From: Bifidobacterium sp. ESL0728
Lineage (GTDB): Bacteria > Actinomycetota > Actinomycetes > Actinomycetales > Bifidobacteriaceae
Assembly: GCF_029392015.1 (NCBI RefSeq)
Contig: NZ_CP113925.1
Location: 2,294,001 to 2,358,000 of the forward strand
Direction: 5' to 3'
DNA: 64,000 bases
Part shown: positions 36,317 through 46,872 of the stretch, piece by piece
Layout of the letters: each line of letters opens with the position of its first letter
How positions within the stretch are numbered: the first letter of the stretch is position 1
Notes under the pieces: model-generated
The model's input: only the letters and a program-made list of their open reading frames with translations
Told to the model about the DNA's origin: nothing
The model's database searches: none
Translations under genes and position numbers: made by a program

Positions 36317-36629
36317 ATACCCTGTCTTTCTTTCCTCACTTGGTACGGATATTGGTTATCGGCCCTTTTCGCCTTTGTTTTCAAAGGTTTCGTCAGGTCA
36401 AATCTTTAAATTTTGTATTACATTGGTTTGTGGATTGGCACATACGGTTTGCGCAAGAGCAAGCAAGCATTCCGACCCATCACGGCACTCAAACGGATGT
36501 TTCCGTGAAACAGAAGCCCGTTCATACGAAACCGACGACGAGACAGTGAACGCGTCGCTGGATCCGCATGAGTATTCCTGCCAAAAACACGGAATCCATC
36601 CACCCGGAACCGACAATGAAGCCGCGAAC
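36317..36629. other. Gap between tip adhesin and pilin genes
   Basis: 313 bp. No gene or strong hairpin seen. It must hold the leader of the pilin gene, whose own promoter is not obvious; co-transcription from the adhesin gene is possible. Confidence 0.5.
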
Positions 36630-39600
36630 TCACCGTCTGACATGCGCCCCGTGGCGCCCTCCAACGTGCGCCCCAACCCTTTTCCTGAATCGGGTCAGGT
36701 AGACATACCCCGCAGCACCGGCGAGCGCCGCCACGGCCGTGACAACCAGCAGCCACCACTGCCGCCAACCGGTGAACGGCAGCGCGGAAACGGGTTCCGG
36801 CCCATCCAGCGAAGCGGTAACGGCATCCGACTGGTTGCCCGGCTCGTTGCCGGAAATCTCGGCGAGCGTGTTGATGTTGTAGACGAAGTCCAGCGTTCCG
36901 GCGCGATCCATCGAAGCGACGGTCAAGCGACCTGGCGGCATGAATGTCGGAACGTCGATATGCCATTTCGCGTCCTTGTCGGTGGTGGTGCTGGTTTCGC
37001 TGCCGTCCGGCCATGTCACGGTGACATGGTTGCCTTCCATTCCCTTAAGCTGGCTGACCGGCGACGGATCAAGGCCGGAGTGGGCGGTGTCGGTCACAGT
37101 CCCGTCGATACCGCTCTTACGGCTGACCGACGTGACCTGGACGGCCGTCGGGTAGGTATCGATCAGCTGGTTGAAAACCCGGCCGAACGAAAGGACGTGG
37201 GTGTCCGAGTTATCGAGCACGGCGATGATGGTGTAAAGGATTTTCTTGTCGTATATGCCCTTTCGGAATGTCGAAACCGGGAAGCTGTACGACCAATCGC
37301 CAAGCAGGAAATCGCCTTCCTGATGCAGCGAGCTGCTTAGCGAGCTGAGCGGCTCAGGGCCCTGCAACCGGCATGCATCGTCCAAACCGTTGGGACTGTC
37401 TGGGCTATCGCAAGAGCCCTTGGGAGCTTCGCCTTCGCCGACCGGGCCGGACTGCGGCACCACGTAGAGCGACATGGTGTCGCTTTCGTGCAACGCCTCA
37501 ACGGAGCCCTTGATGCTCACCTTCGCATCCGCCGGCATCTCGCTTTTACCGGCCTTGTTGCGCACGGCGTGCGGCACCTTGAGCTGCTTGATTTCGGGGT
37601 TCTTGTTCGTTTCAAGCAGGAAATTGCCCTGAACGACGTTCGAGAAGAGCGAAGAGATATTGAAGTCGCTGCGCTCGGTTTGCCAGGCATGGTAGCGGAT
37701 GGAGTGCTGCACGTTGGTGTCGATCTTGCGATTGTCCTGAATGGACCACTCGCCCTTGGCGTTCACGGGCACGGAACCGATTCTGATGCCGCGGGTCGCA
37801 GGATCATTGGGCTTGTTGAGGTCGATGATGTGCGACTGGTCCTCGGCGAAAACCGTGACGGTATCGCCGGGGATGCCCGTGCCCGTAATGGTGCGCGAGC
37901 TGGTCGGCACATAGCCGTCGAACGGATTGATGGTCGGGCGAGCCGGACGCGGGATGCTGTAGTCGGCAAACGCGGTGTCGATGGTCCAGCCGGTGGACAT
38001 CAGCCTGTTGGTCTCTTCCTGCGACATGCCCTCCCTGACGGTCAGCGGATGGGCGGGATCGGCATTGTTGTAAAGCGGGTTGTAGGCGTCGTGGACGCTC
38101 AGCGTCTGCCCGCCGGTCGGCGTGTTCTGCACCACGCAGCCCGCGTAGGCCGCGGCGCTGTTCTGATTGCCGACCCCGGGATTGGTAGTGATCGGCCAGG
38201 TCACGAGCTTGAAGTAACCGTCAAGTTTGTCAGTCTTTTTGATGGCTCCAAAATCGATATCGCCTTTGGCGTCCTGCGCAATCTTGGGGTTTGTTCCCGC
38301 ACCCGGCACCATCAGATGGTTGGGGTTGGAGTTGTGCCAGGCGTTATTCGGGCTGTTCAGTGCCGCATAGCTGTCGTTGCCGCCGTAATCGGTATAGGCC
38401 TGCTGCCCGTCGACGCGCACCGCGGTAGGGGTCAGCGACTTCACCGGCACCCAATCCTTGCCGTCCCTGAGGCCGAACCATTGGTAATAGAACGACGTAT
38501 TACGAGAGCAAGGGTAAGCCGAGTTCCAGCGGGCGGCGATGTTGTACCAGAAGACGAAGAACGAGTTGGCCGGGGCCACGCCCGCGCCAGTGCCTTGGCT
38601 CGGGAAGCCGTAGTCGGTCACCAAGCCCCAGTTGGCCTGGCCGCCGCTCCAAAGGGTTGGGTGCGCGTCGAAGCCGATATGGGAGGTAGGACCGTTGCAC
38701 TGCTGCACCTTTTGCGCCGCCGTGCCCGTCCCCCAATTGCACTGGTTGGCGTACATATACGCGGGCACGCCTTCGCTGATATTGGTGACATATCGCGAAT
38801 CGAGAGACGAATAGTAATACGTTCTGTAGTTATTGACCGGCGTCTTGCCGCTCATCTGCCGGCCTGGCGCGGCCACCGCGTAGACGTACTGGTCGTATTC
38901 GGTGCCACCGACGTTGGTCGCGTCCAATGTCTTACCGGTATAGGAGAGGTCGCCCTCGATTGAAATGGTGAGGTAGTCGTAATCGCCGGAGACAAGGACG
39001 TTGTGGATGGTGTAGAACTCACCCTGGTTGCTCGCCCAGTTGACGGCGGCCTGCTGCGCATCCGCATCCGCCGTACGGTCGCTGTCGCCGGCGTAGGTGT
39101 TGAGATACGGGAAACTGGTCAGCTGCGTGTAGGGATTGGTTCCGGGCGCGCCGGATTGCGAGACCAGCATCTGCATGCCGCAGTCGACGTTCGGGTTCTC
39201 CCCACTGGCATATTTCGTCTTGCTCTGGCCGTTGCCGCCGTAATCGGAGGCGTTTTTGACCGCTACACAGTTGGGGTTCACCATTCCGTGCGGCATGCGC
39301 AGCACGAAGTCGATGCGCAGTTCGTCATCGACGCCGTCGCCCTGCATCTTGTTGTTGTTGGCGAGGAACTTGTAAAGCTTCGGCTTGCAGTCCACGCGCT
39401 TGTCCGCTGGAACCGCGCTGGTGGTGTCCTGAACGCACAGAGCCGGATAATCGTCGATGGTCACGTCTTCCCCGGCATCGGGAGCCTCGTTGTTGCCCGA
39501 GGCGAGATTCGCCGCTTCGTCCTGCGTTGCGGCGACGTTCTGGTTTGCCGTTGCGTCCTGCGCCGAAACGTTCTGAGTTACCGTTGCATCCTGCATTGCG

Positions 39601-39842
39601 ACGTTCTGAGTTGTCGTTGCGTCTTGCGTTGCGACGTTCTGCGCGAAAGCGTTGATATTTCCGGAAACGGCGGCGGCGATATTCGGGTTCAGGGCGCTGC
39701 TTCCCACCAAAAGGGACACCACGATGATTACTGCCGCAAACAGGCGGCCACAGCGTGGGATCGCCAGCCGCCTTCTGGATATTTTTGTATTTATAAAATC
39801 GTTCGACTTCGTCGTCATCACCTCCCCAACATCAGATGACAT
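36630..39842 (-). CDS. Large surface adhesin, probable pilus tip, LPFTG-anchored
   Basis: 1070 residues; ATG at 39815 (ninth codon after the first ATG at 39842) is an alternative start. Signal anchor RLFAAVIIVVSLLVGSSALN, then a short repeat zone of QNVAxQDATxT units (residues about 65-110). Long beta-rich central region. Near residues 660-750 an Ig-like adhesion module (RTITGTGIPGDTVTVFAEDQ, GEWSIQDNRKI), and a second near 940-1010 (VTVTWPDGSETSTT). C terminus LPFTGWRQWWLLVV with basic tail. As first gene of adhesin-pilin-sortase it is likely the tip or minor pilin that binds host or matrix. Confidence 0.82.
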   Translation of the reverse strand: MSSDVGEVMTTKSNDFINTKISRRRLAIPRCGRLFAAVIIVVSLLVGSSALNPNIAAAVSGNINAFAQNVATQDATTTQNVAMQDATVTQNVSAQDATANQNVAATQDEAANLASGNNEAPDAGEDVTIDDYPALCVQDTTSAVPADKRVDCKPKLYKFLANNNKMQGDGVDDELRIDFVLRMPHGMVNPNCVAVKNASDYGGNGQSKTKYASGENPNVDCGMQMLVSQSGAPGTNPYTQLTSFPYLNTYAGDSDRTADADAQQAAVNWASNQGEFYTIHNVLVSGDYDYLTISIEGDLSYTGKTLDATNVGGTEYDQYVYAVAAPGRQMSGKTPVNNYRTYYYSSLDSRYVTNISEGVPAYMYANQCNWGTGTAAQKVQQCNGPTSHIGFDAHPTLWSGGQANWGLVTDYGFPSQGTGAGVAPANSFFVFWYNIAARWNSAYPCSRNTSFYYQWFGLRDGKDWVPVKSLTPTAVRVDGQQAYTDYGGNDSYAALNSPNNAWHNSNPNHLMVPGAGTNPKIAQDAKGDIDFGAIKKTDKLDGYFKLVTWPITTNPGVGNQNSAAAYAGCVVQNTPTGGQTLSVHDAYNPLYNNADPAHPLTVREGMSQEETNRLMSTGWTIDTAFADYSIPRPARPTINPFDGYVPTSSRTITGTGIPGDTVTVFAEDQSHIIDLNKPNDPATRGIRIGSVPVNAKGEWSIQDNRKIDTNVQHSIRYHAWQTERSDFNISSLFSNVVQGNFLLETNKNPEIKQLKVPHAVRNKAGKSEMPADAKVSIKGSVEALHESDTMSLYVVPQSGPVGEGEAPKGSCDSPDSPNGLDDACRLQGPEPLSSLSSSLHQEGDFLLGDWSYSFPVSTFRKGIYDKKILYTIIAVLDNSDTHVLSFGRVFNQLIDTYPTAVQVTSVSRKSGIDGTVTDTAHSGLDPSPVSQLKGMEGNHVTVTWPDGSETSTTTDKDAKWHIDVPTFMPPGRLTVASMDRAGTLDFVYNINTLAEISGNEPGNQSDAVTASLDGPEPVSALPFTGWRQWWLLVVTAVAALAGAAGYVYLTRFRKRVGAHVGGRHGAHVRR

Positions 39843-40315
39843 CGAAATTTAAGTTTTCATATTTATTCGCTTATGCGTATAAATATCATTCTTTTCAAGT
39901 TCTATCCATCAAATTGTCGTTCCAGGCAATACGTGCGTTTACCAAATAAGTACCTCACGAAGGAAATTGACGCGTACTAGTGTGAGGGTTCCATAAGACA
40001 GGCAAGTTCAGGAAAAATTAGACATATTTATACATTGATATGATATTTGTCTCATTTATAAAAAGCAGTGAACAGCAATACAATTTATACAGAAATGTTT
40101 ATTTTGTAGGTGATTTTCGATATTCTACAATCAGTATTTATACTGAATAAAATATCAATGAAACAAAAAATGTTCTGTTCTGTGCCATTTAAAATGTGAT
40201 ATTGCCGATAAAAGCATCAAACGTTTTATAGCTCTCAGAGATAAACAAACAGATGTCCGTTTCCATCCCGATTGTCCAGCTAATGTTCAAATTCCGCTCA
40301 AAGCATCCAGAACGA
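39843..40315. other. AT-rich intergenic region upstream of the pilus locus
   Basis: About 470 bp much richer in A/T than the genes. It must contain the pilus promoter (minus strand) and possibly that of the AlbA_2 gene. I see no clear -35/-10 pair, and no gene. Confidence 0.5.
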
Positions 40316-40443
40316 TGTCCGGAAAATGTCCGGAATGTCCGCAAACTGTCCGGCTTTCACCCGAAATGTCCGGAAAATGTCCGGAATGTCCGCAAACTGT
40401 CCGGCTTTCACCCAAAATGTCCGGAAAATGTCCGGAATGTCCG
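40316..40443. repeat. Eleven phased TGTCCG repeats upstream of the AlbA_2/HTH gene
   Basis: TGTCCG starts at 40316, 40327, 40336, 40347, 40367, 40378, 40387, 40398, 40418, 40429 and 40438. Steps are 11, 9, 11 and 20 bp, repeated, summing to a 51-bp unit, so sites face the same side of the helix. Many extend to the palindromic TCCGGA. They end 45 bp before the gene start, a position suited to an operator or iteron array. Short frames across it (17-residue repeats) look incidental. Confidence 0.7.
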
Positions 40444-40488
40444 GAATAATATTGATACAACAATGTCATATTGAAGCGAAGGCACAAT

Positions 40489-42057
40489 ATGGAAACTAGA
40501 GAATTTGAAAACGTGCTGTCAATCGGAGAGACTTCGACGGTTGAATTCAAAAGATGTTCCACCAAACCCAAAAACGATACATACGAAACGGTATGTTCCT
40601 TCGCCAACCATATGGGTGGCTCCATCTACTTAGGCGTTGACGATGACGGCTCGGTACCGGGGATCACCTCGCCCGATGCGGCACTCGATATCGAACGAAA
40701 CATAGCCAACGCGACGCAGAACCCGCAACTGTTTTCGCCTGCGACCTTAGTGGAAACCGAGCGGTTCAATTATCACGGGAAAACCGTGATTCGCATCTGG
40801 GTTCCAGCGAGTTCTGCTGTTTGCCGCTATAAAGGACAGGTTTACGATCGCTTGGCGGATGCGGATGTCAGAATCAACGGGGATATGCAAATCGCACAGA
40901 TGTATTTGCGCAAACAAAATATCTATACCGAGCAGCGCATCTACAAAGGTGTCAGTATGGATGATCTTGATGCCGATTTGCTTGCCCGCGTCCGAACGAT
41001 GGCCGCGAACCGCAGACCAGGACACCCATGGCAGAAACTCGACAACAAGGAACTGTTACGAAGCGCCAGACTCTATATGAACGACCGTGGCACCGGAGAG
41101 AAAGGTATTACGCTCGCAGGAGTATTGCTGCTGGGTAAAGACGATGTTATAGCCGACGTGCTGCCCACATATAAAACCGATGCCGTGGTGAGGCGTGTAG
41201 ATAAACGACGATTCGACGACCGTCTGGTGTGCCGTACCAATCTGGTCGATGCCTATACCGAGCTATCGGAATTCCTGCGGCGCGCTCTCCCCGATAATTT
41301 CGCCCTCAACGGCGACTATGCGGTAAGTCCGCGAGACATCATCATCAGAGAGCTGGTGTCTAATTCTTTGATCCACCGTGAATATCTGAGCCCAATCACC
41401 GCGCAGATTACCGTGACCGAAAAAGGCATCGAAACCAGCAATGCCAGCCGCCCAGTATTCGAAGGCCCCATCAATCTGAAAAACTTCACACCGATTCCCA
41501 AGAACCCGATCATCGCCGATTTTTTCGCTCAAATCGGGCTGGCAGACGAACTGGGCAGCGGGGTCCACAATCTCGTGCACTATACGAAGATATATTCCGG
41601 CGGCACACCAAGCCTGCAAGACGGCCTGATTTTCAAGGCTTTCGTACCGCTCGTACGCAATAACGAGAGGCGAGGCAACGGGGAACCAGACGAATCCAGT
41701 GAATCTGAGACCCCATCAGCTAATGGAAACTTCAACCAACCGGCGCAGGCAAAGCAAAACAAGAAAAATCAGGAATTAAAAGCGACAAGAAAAATTGAAA
41801 CGAAAAGTCTGGCTTTCTCCAGCGTTGAGGATGCAGCACAATTCTTGTTGCAAAAGCAAGGTTGGGCAAATAGCACAGAGGTCGCGGAACTTGCCGGCGT
41901 AAACGCTCGTACAGCTCGGCGCTACTTTGCCAAGCAAATCGCCAACGGCACCCTTAAAGCCGAAGGCAAGAGCCGAGGCCGTCGATATGTGAAAACTGAC
42001 CCCACTGAATACGTGGGTAGCGTGCAGGACGTAAAAGACATGATTGATGCCTTGTAA
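40489..42057 (+). CDS. AlbA_2/HATPase_c_4 transcriptional regulator-like protein
   Basis: 522 residues from ATG 40489 (GAAGG upstream; an upstream TTG at 40471 is possible). N-terminal AlbA_2 (Schlafen-like) domain: ESTVEFK-type start TSTVEFKRCSTKPKNDTYET, GGSIYLGVDDDGSVPGI. Middle: IIRELVSNSLIHREY (HATPase_c_4 signature) and GLADELGSGVHNLVHY. C-terminal winged helix around STEVAELAGVNARTARRYFA (residues about 475-505). Family members are called RecG-like or transcriptional regulators, with unclear biology and frequent presence in variable regions. The phased repeats just upstream are a good candidate for its own operator. Confidence 0.85.
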   Translation: METREFENVLSIGETSTVEFKRCSTKPKNDTYETVCSFANHMGGSIYLGVDDDGSVPGITSPDAALDIERNIANATQNPQLFSPATLVETERFNYHGKTVIRIWVPASSAVCRYKGQVYDRLADADVRINGDMQIAQMYLRKQNIYTEQRIYKGVSMDDLDADLLARVRTMAANRRPGHPWQKLDNKELLRSARLYMNDRGTGEKGITLAGVLLLGKDDVIADVLPTYKTDAVVRRVDKRRFDDRLVCRTNLVDAYTELSEFLRRALPDNFALNGDYAVSPRDIIIRELVSNSLIHREYLSPITAQITVTEKGIETSNASRPVFEGPINLKNFTPIPKNPIIADFFAQIGLADELGSGVHNLVHYTKIYSGGTPSLQDGLIFKAFVPLVRNNERRGNGEPDESSESETPSANGNFNQPAQAKQNKKNQELKATRKIETKSLAFSSVEDAAQFLLQKQGWANSTEVAELAGVNARTARRYFAKQIANGTLKAEGKSRGRRYVKTDPTEYVGSVQDVKDMIDAL

Positions 42058-42071
42058 CTTCGAAGTCAGCT

Positions 42072-42116
42072 AAAAGTTGGTTAGCCTGGTGTCCTGCATC
42101 AGGCTAACCAACTTTT
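42072..42116. terminator. Bidirectional terminator
   Basis: AAAAGTTGGTTAGCCTG (42072-42088) pairs with its complement ending at 42116; T-run on both strands. It lies between the convergent AlbA_2 and glnK genes. Confidence 0.88.
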
Positions 42117-42130
42117 GTAATTAGATCGTG

Positions 42131-43764
<1,634 letters not shown>

Positions 43765-43974
43765 TTCGCGTTTCCCCTCTCCGGCCTGTCTCACGCGACG
43801 GGGTCCGCCGCGTCTTGAACCGTATGCGCCTATGAAACACGGAAAACGTAAGGAGAAGTTTTACGCGAGATTACGGCGATGTAAAACTCGCGTCCTTATC
43901 GAAACATGATGGTTACTTGCACCTAGAAATAGTTCAGTCGTTGCAACTGGCCCCTTCGCCATTTCTGCAGCATT

Positions 43975-44180
43975 TAAGCACAAAATCACAAAATACCGGC
44001 AGAACCGTGATTAACTCCGCAACCCCCAATGCCACATACAGAGATAATCACGAAACAACGTCCAAAAACGTGATTAACCTTGCAACCCCACACCACTTAC
44101 AGAGATAATCACGAAATTCCGGCAAAAACGTGATTAACTCTGCATCCCCAACTCTTTTACAGAGAAAATCACACAAAACC
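43975..44180. repeat. Tandem ~60-bp repeats with CGTGATTA/TAATCACG hairpins
   Basis: CGTGATTAA starts at 44006, 44069 and 44129, each followed ~40 nt later by ACAGAGATAATCACG (the last copy ACAGAGAAAATCAC); a partial copy precedes at ~43975. Each unit can fold back on itself. It fills much of the 43765-44296 gap between amt and ftsY. No gene here. Confidence 0.7.
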
Positions 44181-44296
44181 AGACCCACAAATCTGCTTAA
44201 CGACGCGTGAGACGACCGCGCGGATACGCAAGCAGCCGCACACCAACCCGTTTGGGATGATTTGCGGCCGCTGCACACTAACGATAAATCCGAGAC

Positions 44297-45547
44297 TCAG
44301 GCGAGGATGCCGTCGACGAAACCTTCCGGGTCGAAGGGGGCGAGGTCGTCGGGGCCTTCGCCGAGGCCGACCAGCTTCACGGGCACGCCCAGCTCCTGCT
44401 GCACAGAGATGACGATACCGCCCTTGGCCGAGCCGTCGAGCTTGGAGAGCACGACGCCGGTGATGCCGATGGCCTGCGCGAAGACCTTGGCCTGCGCCAT
44501 GCCGTTCTGGCCGGTGACCGCATCGAGCACGAGCAGCACCTCGTCAACTGGCAGGTTCTTCTCGGTGACACGGCGGATCTTGCCGAGCTCGTCCATCAGG
44601 TTCGCCTTGTTCTGCAGACGGCCGGCGGTGTCGATGATTAGCACGTCGACACCCTGTTCCTTGGCCTGCTTTGAAGCGTCGAACGCGACGGAAGCGGGGT
44701 CGCCGCCTTCCTTTTCGCTGCGCACGACGGGCACGCCGACCTTCTGCCCCCAGGTCTCGAGCTGGTCGGCGGCGGCCGCGCGGAAGGTGTCGGCAGCGGC
44801 GAGCATCACGCTCTTGCCCTCGGAGACAAAGAGGCGCGCGAGCTTGCCGGCGGTCGTGGTCTTGCCGGTGCCGTTGACACCGACCATGATGATGACGCTC
44901 GGCTTCTTGGCATCGGGCTTGTCCGCGTTGAGTGCACGGTCGGGCTGGGAATTGACCATGTCGATGAGCTTGGATCGCAATGCCTCGCGCACGGCCTTCG
45001 GGTCGGAGGTGCCGGTGATGCGGGCGTCGTTGCGCAGCTCGCCCACCAGCTTTTCGCTGGCCTCGCTGCCGACATCGGCCAGAAGCAAGGTGTCTTCGAC
45101 GTCGTCCCAATCGGAATCGGAAAGCTGGTCCTTGGCGAGAATGTTGAAGAGCGCCTTACCGAACGGATTCGACGACTTGCTGAGCTTCTCCTTGAGACGA
45201 ACGCTGCGGGAGGCCTTGGTTTCCGGAACTTCGACCTTCGACTCGGGTTCCGACTTCGGCTTGGACCCGGAGTCGGACTTGGACTCAGACTTCGATTTGG
45301 AGTCGGCCTCTGACTTAGACTTGGACTTCGCAGAAGTTTCTTCACCGGACGGACCTGGCTTGGCCTCGGCCTTCTTCTGCGTTTTGTCAGGTTCGGCATT
45401 TTTCGCATCTTCGGAAACGTTGGCATTCTGCGCGTTTGCGGCATTTTTCTTGTGCGAATGTGACACCAGAACGGCCACAGCAATGAGGATGACGGCGACA
45501 ACCACGAGCGCCACCACAATAAGCATCGGATTCATAGTAAGACTCAT
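44297..45547 (-). CDS. ftsY: Signal recognition particle receptor
   Basis: 416 residues. A membrane helix at the N terminus (PMLIVVALVVVAVILIAVAV), then a Lys/Ser/Glu/Asp-rich linker (residues about 35-130), then the NG GTPase domain: GVNGTGKTTTAGKLA (P-loop), DTFRAAAADQLETW, LIIDTAGRLQNKANLMDEL, LSKLDGSAKGG, GLGEGPDDLAPFD. It docks SRP-ribosome complexes at the membrane. TAATCT lies 6 nt before the ATG with no Shine-Dalgarno, pointing to a leaderless message. It is divergent from a TetR gene across a large inverted repeat. Confidence 0.95.
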   Translation of the reverse strand: MSLTMNPMLIVVALVVVAVILIAVAVLVSHSHKKNAANAQNANVSEDAKNAEPDKTQKKAEAKPGPSGEETSAKSKSKSEADSKSKSESKSDSGSKPKSEPESKVEVPETKASRSVRLKEKLSKSSNPFGKALFNILAKDQLSDSDWDDVEDTLLLADVGSEASEKLVGELRNDARITGTSDPKAVREALRSKLIDMVNSQPDRALNADKPDAKKPSVIIMVGVNGTGKTTTAGKLARLFVSEGKSVMLAAADTFRAAAADQLETWGQKVGVPVVRSEKEGGDPASVAFDASKQAKEQGVDVLIIDTAGRLQNKANLMDELGKIRRVTEKNLPVDEVLLVLDAVTGQNGMAQAKVFAQAIGITGVVLSKLDGSAKGGIVISVQQELGVPVKLVGLGEGPDDLAPFDPEGFVDGILA

Positions 45548-45593
45548 AGTTCAAGATTATTGGCGAGACCAGACGCAGGATGTTCGGCACACG

Positions 45594-45671
45594 CTCACAC
45601 TAAGTCATGGTTACCAAAAGAAACCATGGAAATTCGTACAGTATCTTTTGGTAACCATGGGTTAGTGTGAG
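45594..45671. repeat. 28-bp near-perfect inverted repeat between ftsY and tetR
   Basis: Left arm 45594-45621 (CTCACACTAAGTCATGG, then TTACCAAAAGA) matches the complement of the right arm 45644-45671 at 26 of 28 positions, with a 22-nt loop. Each arm contains the smaller palindrome GGTTACC / GGTAACC. It may be a regulator site, a hairpin or a small mobile relic. Confidence 0.8.
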
Positions 45672-45774
45672 TCACGACGCAGAAAGTCGCACACCCGAAC
45701 CGGGACGTTTAAAATCACTTCCGCGCAATTAAGCCAATCCCATTTTCAACACCCCACTTTGGGTGTGCGTCACT

Positions 45775-45780
45775 TACAAT
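45775..45780 (+). promoter_or_regulatory. -10 box placed for a leaderless TetR transcript
   Basis: TACAAT ends 6 nt before the ATG at 45787; no Shine-Dalgarno. Confidence 0.4.
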
Positions 45781-45786
45781 ATAACT

Positions 45787-46719
45787 ATGTCGAATGCTTC
45801 AAGAATGACTTCGTACCAGCGCCGCGAACAGCTCATCGCCATCGGGCGCGGGCTCTTCGCCGTCAAAGGTTACGAAGCGGTGAGCGTGGAGGAGATCGCC
45901 GCCGCCGCGAAGGTATCGAAGCCAATCGTCTACGAGCATTTCGGGGGTAAGGAAGGGCTTTACGCCGTCATCGTCGATCGAGAAATGCAGAAACTGACGA
46001 GCACGCTTATCGACGCACTTTCGGCCGGCGACACCCATCCGCGCCAGATTGTGGAACGCACCGCGCTGGCGCTACTGACGTATATCGAAGAGAACTCCGA
46101 GGGTTTCAACGTGCTCGTGCGCGACTCCCCCACCACCGACCCGGCCGGCTCATTCAGCTCGTTGCTCGGCGATGTGAGCCTGCGCGTGGAGGAAATCCTC
46201 ACCAAAGCCTTCAAACAGCACAAGCTGCCGGCGAAGGGTGTTCCATATTACGCGCAGATGCTCGTCGGCATGACCGTTTTCACCGGCCAGTACTGGGCCG
46301 CGCACCAGAAGAAAATCAGCAAGGAGCAGCTCGCCGCGCACATCGTCAATCTCGCCTGGTACGGCCTCTCGCGCCTCGAAGCCAAGCCGAAGCTGCGGTT
46401 TGAAAACGACCTGAGCACCGAGGATGACAGCAAAGCCGACGACGGGAAAGCCGACGGCAGGAAAACACAAGAGAATAGCAAGCGAACGGATACCCGAGAT
46501 GGCGATGCCATCAACAGGAAATCGGACGACGGAGACGTCGCTAACAGGAAATCGGACGATAGCGGCAACAGCAGCGAAGACACCGACCATACCGTTAACG
46601 CAGATACCGATACTCGAAACATCGACGCCAAAAGTAACCCGCGGATACCGGCAACGCCTTCAACACCGAGACAAAAGCCCCCAAAAGCCACAAAATCACC
46701 AGCAGTGAACAAATTATAA
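45787..46719 (+). CDS. TetR-family regulator with long hydrophilic tail
   Basis: 310 residues from ATG 45787. DNA-binding domain: YQRREQLIAIGRGLFAVKGY, VSVEEIAAAAKVSKPIVYEH, FGGKEGLYAVIVDREM, the standard TetR helix-turn-helix. The ligand domain runs to residue ~210. The last ~95 residues are a polar, likely disordered tail with repeated NRKSDDGDVANRKSDDS units, not usual for TetR proteins (about 200 residues). Divergent from ftsY; the inverted repeat between them may be its site. Confidence 0.88.
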   Translation: MSNASRMTSYQRREQLIAIGRGLFAVKGYEAVSVEEIAAAAKVSKPIVYEHFGGKEGLYAVIVDREMQKLTSTLIDALSAGDTHPRQIVERTALALLTYIEENSEGFNVLVRDSPTTDPAGSFSSLLGDVSLRVEEILTKAFKQHKLPAKGVPYYAQMLVGMTVFTGQYWAAHQKKISKEQLAAHIVNLAWYGLSRLEAKPKLRFENDLSTEDDSKADDGKADGRKTQENSKRTDTRDGDAINRKSDDGDVANRKSDDSGNSSEDTDHTVNADTDTRNIDAKSNPRIPATPSTPRQKPPKATKSPAVNKL

Positions 46720-46872
46720 TAAAAACAATCCAATAATGTTTTCGCGCATTTCCGCGCATTTTTATGACGGGAAAATCACAACTCGTGCGGACACCCCCGT
46801 CATTCTCGGGATTGCATGGTAAATTAGGCTTGTTCGGCGCACCAACGCGGCGAATTGCCATAATGAGGGAAC

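Noticed and set aside
40316-40443. CRISPR array or repeat protein at the TGTCCG repeats
   Set aside because: Sites are 6-8 bp at 9-20 bp steps; no spacers of CRISPR size. The frames across it only reflect the 51-bp period.
43975-44180. CRISPR-like array between amt and ftsY
   Set aside because: Whole ~60-bp units repeat, including what would be spacers, and there are no cas genes.
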